The notes beneath the pieces are model-generated. The model did not search any database. It saw nothing but the letters and a program-made list of their open reading frames with translations, and had not been told where the DNA came from. A stretch of DNA of 64,000 nt from Platanthera guangdongensis (Eukaryota > Streptophyta > Magnoliopsida > Asparagales > Orchidaceae). Shown in pieces: positions 59,135 through 64,000 of the stretch. How positions within the stretch are numbered: the stretch's first letter is position 1; each line of letters opens with the position of its first letter. The translations under genes were made by a program, and so were the position numbers. The stretch covers positions 116,393,314-116,457,313 of the forward strand of contig CM077160.1 in assembly GCA_039583875.1 (NCBI GenBank), given 5' to 3'.

Positions 59135-59470
59135 ACTGTGCACGATCATGGGATCTAATGCGCACGACCACTGGTCGTGTGCCCCTGATCGTGCTCACTA
59201 CTCTTCATTTTCCAGAATCAGCCTGGGGTAGTCGCACGACCACTGGACACAGTGCGCACGACCACTGATCGTGTGTATTGATTCCTCTTTTTCTAGATTT
59301 CTGTCTGGGGTAATCGCACGACCATTGGACTTAGTGCGCACGACCACTAGTCGTGCGCCACTGCTCGTGCACAGTTTCCCTGTTCTTATTCCTAATCTAC
59401 CATGCCAGTGCACACGATCACTAGACATAGTGCGCACGACCACTGGTCGTGCGCCCGTGATCGTGCGCAT
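59135..59470. repeat. GCGCACGACCA / TGGTCGTGCGC palindrome cluster
   Basis: The copy at 59432-59454 is a perfect 23-nt odd palindrome with 11-bp arms; at least four more GCGCACGACCACT(G/A)(G/A)TCGTG copies occur. It sits directly upstream of the TATA box. Confidence 0.88.
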
Positions 59471-59487
59471 TGTTCATTTCTGCTTTG

Positions 59488-59495
59488 TATAAATA
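59488..59495 (+). promoter_or_regulatory. TATA box of the right Athila/Tat LTR
   Basis: TATAAATA 18-25 bp after the last TGATCGTGCGCA repeat. Confidence 0.65.
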
Positions 59496-60428
59496 TCGCA
59501 GGTCTCCCCCTAATTCAGGATTGCTGGGATCGCTCGACATTTCTCTTCCATTTTCTGCCTTTTCCGTCGTTCCCCTTCATCTTCCATCATAGGGAGGTGC
59601 TCTGGGCAAGCTTTCACCGCCAAATCCAAGCCGGAGCTTCCTCTCGGCCTCCTCCTTCATCATTGAGCTTCAAGAAGAGCTTGACCTAGCTTTCTCCATC
59701 AAGCTAGGAGAAGTTGTGCCATCCTCCACCGGATCGTGACACGAAGAATACGGGCCATTGGAAGGTGGTGACAGCCCTTCTCTACCCCAGACGTAGTTGA
59801 GGACCGAGCTTGGACGTGGATTGACAACCCGACGACTCCAACCGTGAATCCTCAGCAAGACTTCAGATTCGGTCGATTTTGCACACTCTTTTCTTGTTTG
59901 ATTGTTGAATGTGTGGTTGAACTCTTGTATATGATGAAGTATGCTTAGTTTGTAAAACATTTTTATTCAATCATGTCTATGTGATTTTGTATTTTCGTTA
60001 TTTGCTTGAGGTGCGCATATTTGTCCATTCACCATCCATCCGCCCTTGCCGCACTAGCAATTGCTAGTGGCGTGCGTAGCGAAGAGGTGCTTACGACCCT
60101 CATTCCTCCATTCTTATCACCTTATCCGCAAGCCTACTCGCCCATCCGCCTAGTGATTCGGTGCATAGCGGCCCAACTAGTCTTCCATCCGGCCTAGCGA
60201 AGCATCGCATAGCGGCATTGCATAGGAGTAGTTGTTAGATTTTTATTTTATTTTTATCACAACAATCAAAACCCCCATCGTTAGCGCCGACCTAAGGACT
60301 TCAATATCAAGTCCTCCTCGAAATTAACTCCACCTTTCTGTGTTCCTTGAGAGATCGATACTTGGAAAAACTCGCCCATTTTATAATACTTGTGCGACTG
60401 GTTCACTGCCGTGATCTTTAGCATCAAG

Positions 60429-60450
60429 TTTTTGGCGTCGTTGCTGGGGA
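60429..60450 (+). promoter_or_regulatory. Athila/Tat primer-binding region, right copy
   Basis: TTTTTGGCGTCGTTGCTGGG, two changes from the lineage consensus. Confidence 0.8.
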
Positions 60451-62343
60451 AACTAGCCCAGATGAGTCCGAAAACCCTATATAAATCGGACTCATCACAC
60501 CACCAGACTTAACTGTTTGTGCGTCCCGAGCAAACAAAATCTAAGCAGATAGGGAAAATTACTAGCTAACAAAGAAATTGAAGAACAAAGTACCATGAGA
60601 AGTCGCATGCTCGCGTGCGTAAAAATACAATAGAAGAAATTTCTAAGTATACAAAATAATTTATACTTTTCACAATGCGTATCAACATTTTATTATTACT
60701 CAAAAATGGAATCACGATGAATCATCCGATCACGCATAGGGAGAATGTAGACTAATCGCTAGGCGAGCATTGCCAAAGATCGGGGCTCGGGATAACCTCC
60801 AAAGGAATCCACCAATGTCGGTGACCATATGCTTGCCCTTTCGCATTCTCTCCACGGCACCAGTTTGGTTCACACACGAATCAGTAGGACTTTAGGTGAA
60901 GAGATGGGGCTTGGGTTTCGGTGAGGTAAACAATGATAAATAAGAATGGCTATGCACCAAACCCAAATGAGCTAGTATAAAATGAATTCGTCAGCTAACC
61001 AAAATACATGCGGGTACACCACACCCCCAGACTTAACTTTTAACATATGGGTGTGTGCACCGCCTACTCCAAAAACAATCACAACTCAAATAGAATTTTC
61101 AATTATACTTTTTCATTTCACTCTTACTGTTCTTTTTTTTATTCAAATCATTTTTTTATTTTTGCAATTTCAACAAATATAACATTGGAGCACATCCACA
61201 TAATCACAAGTAAAATCACCACATCACATCCCAACATTTAAAATGTAAACACTAAAGCTCGACTTGGGTGTGCAACTAGGATCGGCTATGAGGCTTTGGT
61301 GAAATCATGGAGGAGCTGAATCATAAGGAGGGGTTGGCACAACGAGGCTAGTGAGGACAAGACGTTAAGAATGGTACAAAGATCAATCGGGCCAAAATGA
61401 TGGCCTACATCACGCTCATGCAAGTGAACTAACCTATACCCATGCTTCAAGAATAGCTTGGGGAAAGTTCTTAGCCAACGAGAAAGACTATCCATCCTCC
61501 CGACTCGAGCAATACGAACCTAACGGTCGTCTACACACATCCCTAAGCTACCGTCGGATTCACACCGGATTCACCAATATTTGAGTAGAATAAAAAGTAT
61601 TTACGCAATTAGAAAAATATAAAACTAAAAGCATATAGAAAAATTAAATCTACTCTAATTTCTACATGAGACGAGAGCACTTGACTAGGAACACAGCAAG
61701 GTCAACATTTTACTTCGTCTCACAATCCTATGTCAGCACCATAATTTTCCCAAATCATACAAAAGAAATGACTTTAACTCACAGCAAGCAAAAAGCTAAA
61801 CATGCGCTCATGTGGGTGTAGTGGTGTGTGATGCAATGAACTAATCAAAATATAACAATAAAAGCTTCTAGTATGCACAAGAAATGTGTGCGTGCAAAAG
61901 GTAACAAATACTGGCTCTCCCCCAGACTTAAACTAAGCAACACAGTATATAATAGAGAAATTAAAATCATAAAGAGATAAGGGAAGAGGTTACCCAATGC
62001 TCAGCTAGTGAGCATACCAGAAGACATGTGGAAACCTGAAGCAGGCCCGCCATATGAAGAATCACAACCCCTCCAATGCAATTTGCCATGAATACCTGCA
62101 GGGGTGAGCTCCGCAAAAAAAAAAGAAAATATACAAAAAGAAATGCTAAAACTAAAATATACATGAAAAATAAAAATGCAGGAAATAAAAGATAAGTACT
62201 GGGGTTATTATCATCCCAGCACGACTTATTCAATTCTATACAGTTCTAGCTAATGGGTCTATGAAAAGAAAAATGCACAGGTAACTATCCCAATATCCGT
62301 TTCGGTAATGGGTACCGATATGCCGATAGAACAGTTACCCCTC
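60451..62343 (-). mobile_element. Athila/Tat-like 3' non-coding region
   Basis: Minus-strand GTTTAAGTCTGGGGG-type motifs occur near 60505, 61025 and 61923; such a motif marks the region before the 3' LTR in Athila/Tat elements. No gag or pol. Opposite orientation to the LTR on its left, so at least one junction or inversion lies near 60455. Confidence 0.45.
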
Positions 62344-64000
62344 TGTTGGGTACATTGGTTTAAATGTACCTGATTTGAAGAAGCCTCACCCAACTCAATG
62401 ATATACATCAAAATGTATTTGATGTATTTTTGAGTTACCTTGTGCAGGTTAAGTATTTGCAGGAAAGATGAAAAAGTTTCTAAGTCCATGTGTCGACACC
62501 CAGGAGGAAAGTGTCGACACTTAAGAAGACTTGTGTCGACACCCAGACAAGCAGTGTCGACACTTGGAGTCATTGTGTCGACACCTGGGATGCAGAGTCG
62601 ACACCAGACACAAAGTGTCGACACTTGGAGCTGTGTCGACACTCAGTGAAGAAAGTGCAGTAAAACAGTGTCGACACTTAGCAGTTGTGTCGACACCCAG
62701 TGAAGCTGTGTCTACATCAGAAAGTGTCGACACTTGGAAGCTGTGTCGACACTCATCAAAAGTCAGCAGAGACCAAGTATAAGTATTGACACCCAGAACA
62801 ATGTGTCGACACACAACAGAAGAGTCAACACTTGAAGAAAGTGTCGACACAAGAAAGAATGTGTCGACACTCAGCTGAAGACTCAACACTTGAAGAAAGT
62901 GTCGACACAAGGAGCTGTGTCGACACTTAGCAAAGATCAGCAAGGATCAACAAAATATTCTAAGTACAAGTGTCGACACTAAGGAGATGTGTCGACACTC
63001 AGCTGAAGTCTCAACAGAAGAAAGATGTGTCGACACAAGGAGATGTGTCGACACTCAACAAGTATCAACACTGAAGGCAATTGTCGACACCAAGAAGATG
63101 TGTCGACACTAATACAAGTTCAACACATGAAGATGTCTCGACACAAGGAGATGTGTCGACACTTACAAGAAGTTAACAATATACTGAAGTACAAGTGCTT
63201 GTGTCGATACTCAATATCAGTGTCGACACATGAAGAAGAAGCAGTGTCGAGATATAAAATCTACAACACAAGGAGTTGTGTCGACACCTTGTAGGCTAGT
63301 GTCGACACTTAGACAACTTGTGTCGACACTTGGTCTATAAGTGTCGACACTTAAAGACAGAAAGTCTCGACACTTTTATACAGTTACAGAATTTTCAAGA
63401 ACTGACTGGATGACTTGACAGCTGCCATTCCAGCCGGTCTACAGCACCTGTTAGAGTTGTCAGAAATCAGTTATGAACCGGACCAGCCGGTTACCATGAA
63501 GAAGGCCTATAAATAGGCTTATACTGTCTACAGAAAATGTGGTTCAAGAGTTAAAAGTTCATTAACAAGAAGAAGATCTAGCTATTACTTGAAGAATCTA
63601 GTGAAGATCTAAGAAGTTGGAGAAAGAGAGCTCCATCCAAGAAGTCAGCCTCTGGAACCAGCTGAGAAGAAGGGTTCAGATTTATTCTGAATCTTAAGTA
63701 ACAGAGATCAAGGATCAACTGCAGAGGAATCAGTCTTATTGTGTTCTACTTTCAAGAAGCTTTGAAGAAAGCCAAGTCAGATTGATTTCAGCTGAGTTCT
63801 TCCAAGAACTCATCAAGAAACTCACAACTTATCTCTCTTTCATCTGAGTTGTTGAGTATATATTTTTGTATTCATTATAACTTGTAGGATCCTTAGGGAT
63901 CTGAGATTGTAAGCCTGTAATTATAAAGGCTGAGTGTAGGGCCTGTGTGCCTGAGTGTAGGAGAGTTGAATCTCTGAGTGTAGGCCTTGGTTGCTGAGTG
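62344..64000 (+). mobile_element. Family A LTR, cut by the window end
   Basis: Starts TGTTGGGTACATTGG like the LTRs of element A and follows them through the GTGTCGACAC array (62490-63350), the TATA box (63508-63517) and into the 20-bp repeats. Whether it is a 5' LTR, 3' LTR or solo LTR cannot be told. It is somewhat more diverged from the two A LTRs than they are from each other. Confidence 0.92.

Larger units (their letters stand above)
58970..60423 (+). mobile_element. Athila/Tat-type gypsy LTR (right copy; 5' end uncertain)
   Basis: Homologous to 3620-4525 in its 3' half. Contains a palindrome cluster (59135-59470), TATAAATA at 59488-59495, and ends ...TTTAGCA at 60423 before TCAAG and the PBS. 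Non-coding. Confidence 0.65.

Overview
The window is plant nuclear DNA made almost entirely of LTR retrotransposons. It carries Ty1/copia elements of the Sirevirus type (two CCHC knuckles in gag, DSGCSRHMTG protease motif, extra ORF after pol, several polypurine tracts), Ty3/gypsy chromovirus-like LTRs that begin TGTAAC, and Athila/Tat-like pieces recognised by a TTTTTGGCGTCG-type primer-binding region and gag motifs. I find no convincing host gene, tRNA, rRNA or CRISPR array. The species cannot be named from this sequence.

Layout, left half. 1-1363: minus-strand chromovirus-like LTR. About 2890-7521: Athila/Tat LTR, PBS and broken gag, split by a minus-strand LTR (5453-7293). 7525-15069: 5' LTR of a Sirevirus-like element (family C), split by a rearranged Sirevirus (family B, 8396-14146) whose 5' LTR/gag block is inverted and which lacks pol. 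From 15168: a chromovirus with a 4.7-kb LTR, inserted 98 bp past the C LTR; its pol is split by a nearly complete 15.7-kb Sirevirus (family A, 22508-38234, target duplication GCTGT). A is itself split at 32473-35118 by a 2.6-kb non-coding insertion (X, duplication TATTT). The visible nest is five levels deep: Athila/Tat gag > C > chromovirus > A > X. The chromovirus then runs into a 500-N gap.

Layout, right half. 40082-45414: minus-strand Sirevirus B' (env-like remnant, gag, 5' LTR; no pol seen), lying in another chromovirus LTR (to 45825). 45826-48348: AT-rich unassigned DNA. 48349-49090: 5' end of a short-LTR copia element (D). 49098-51815: 3' end of a minus-strand Sirevirus-like element (E). 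51816-57251: a 2.6-kb unit tandemly repeated about 2.1 times. 57251-58456: unassigned DNA and a TA microsatellite. About 58970-60423: second Athila/Tat LTR plus PBS. 60451-62343: non-coding Athila/Tat-like 3' DNA. 62344-64000: another family A LTR cut by the window edge.

Main pattern. Nearly every family carries its own cluster of short CpG-containing dyad-symmetric repeats, usually just upstream of a TATA box in the LTR. In family A the repeat is the decamer GTGTCGACAC, more than 20 copies per LTR. A second array of the same decamer, followed by TATAAATAG, sits between pol and the extra (env-like) ORF, which looks like an internal U3-type promoter for that ORF. The ORF has an SV40-type nuclear localisation motif and no evident signal peptide, so envelope may be the wrong name for it.
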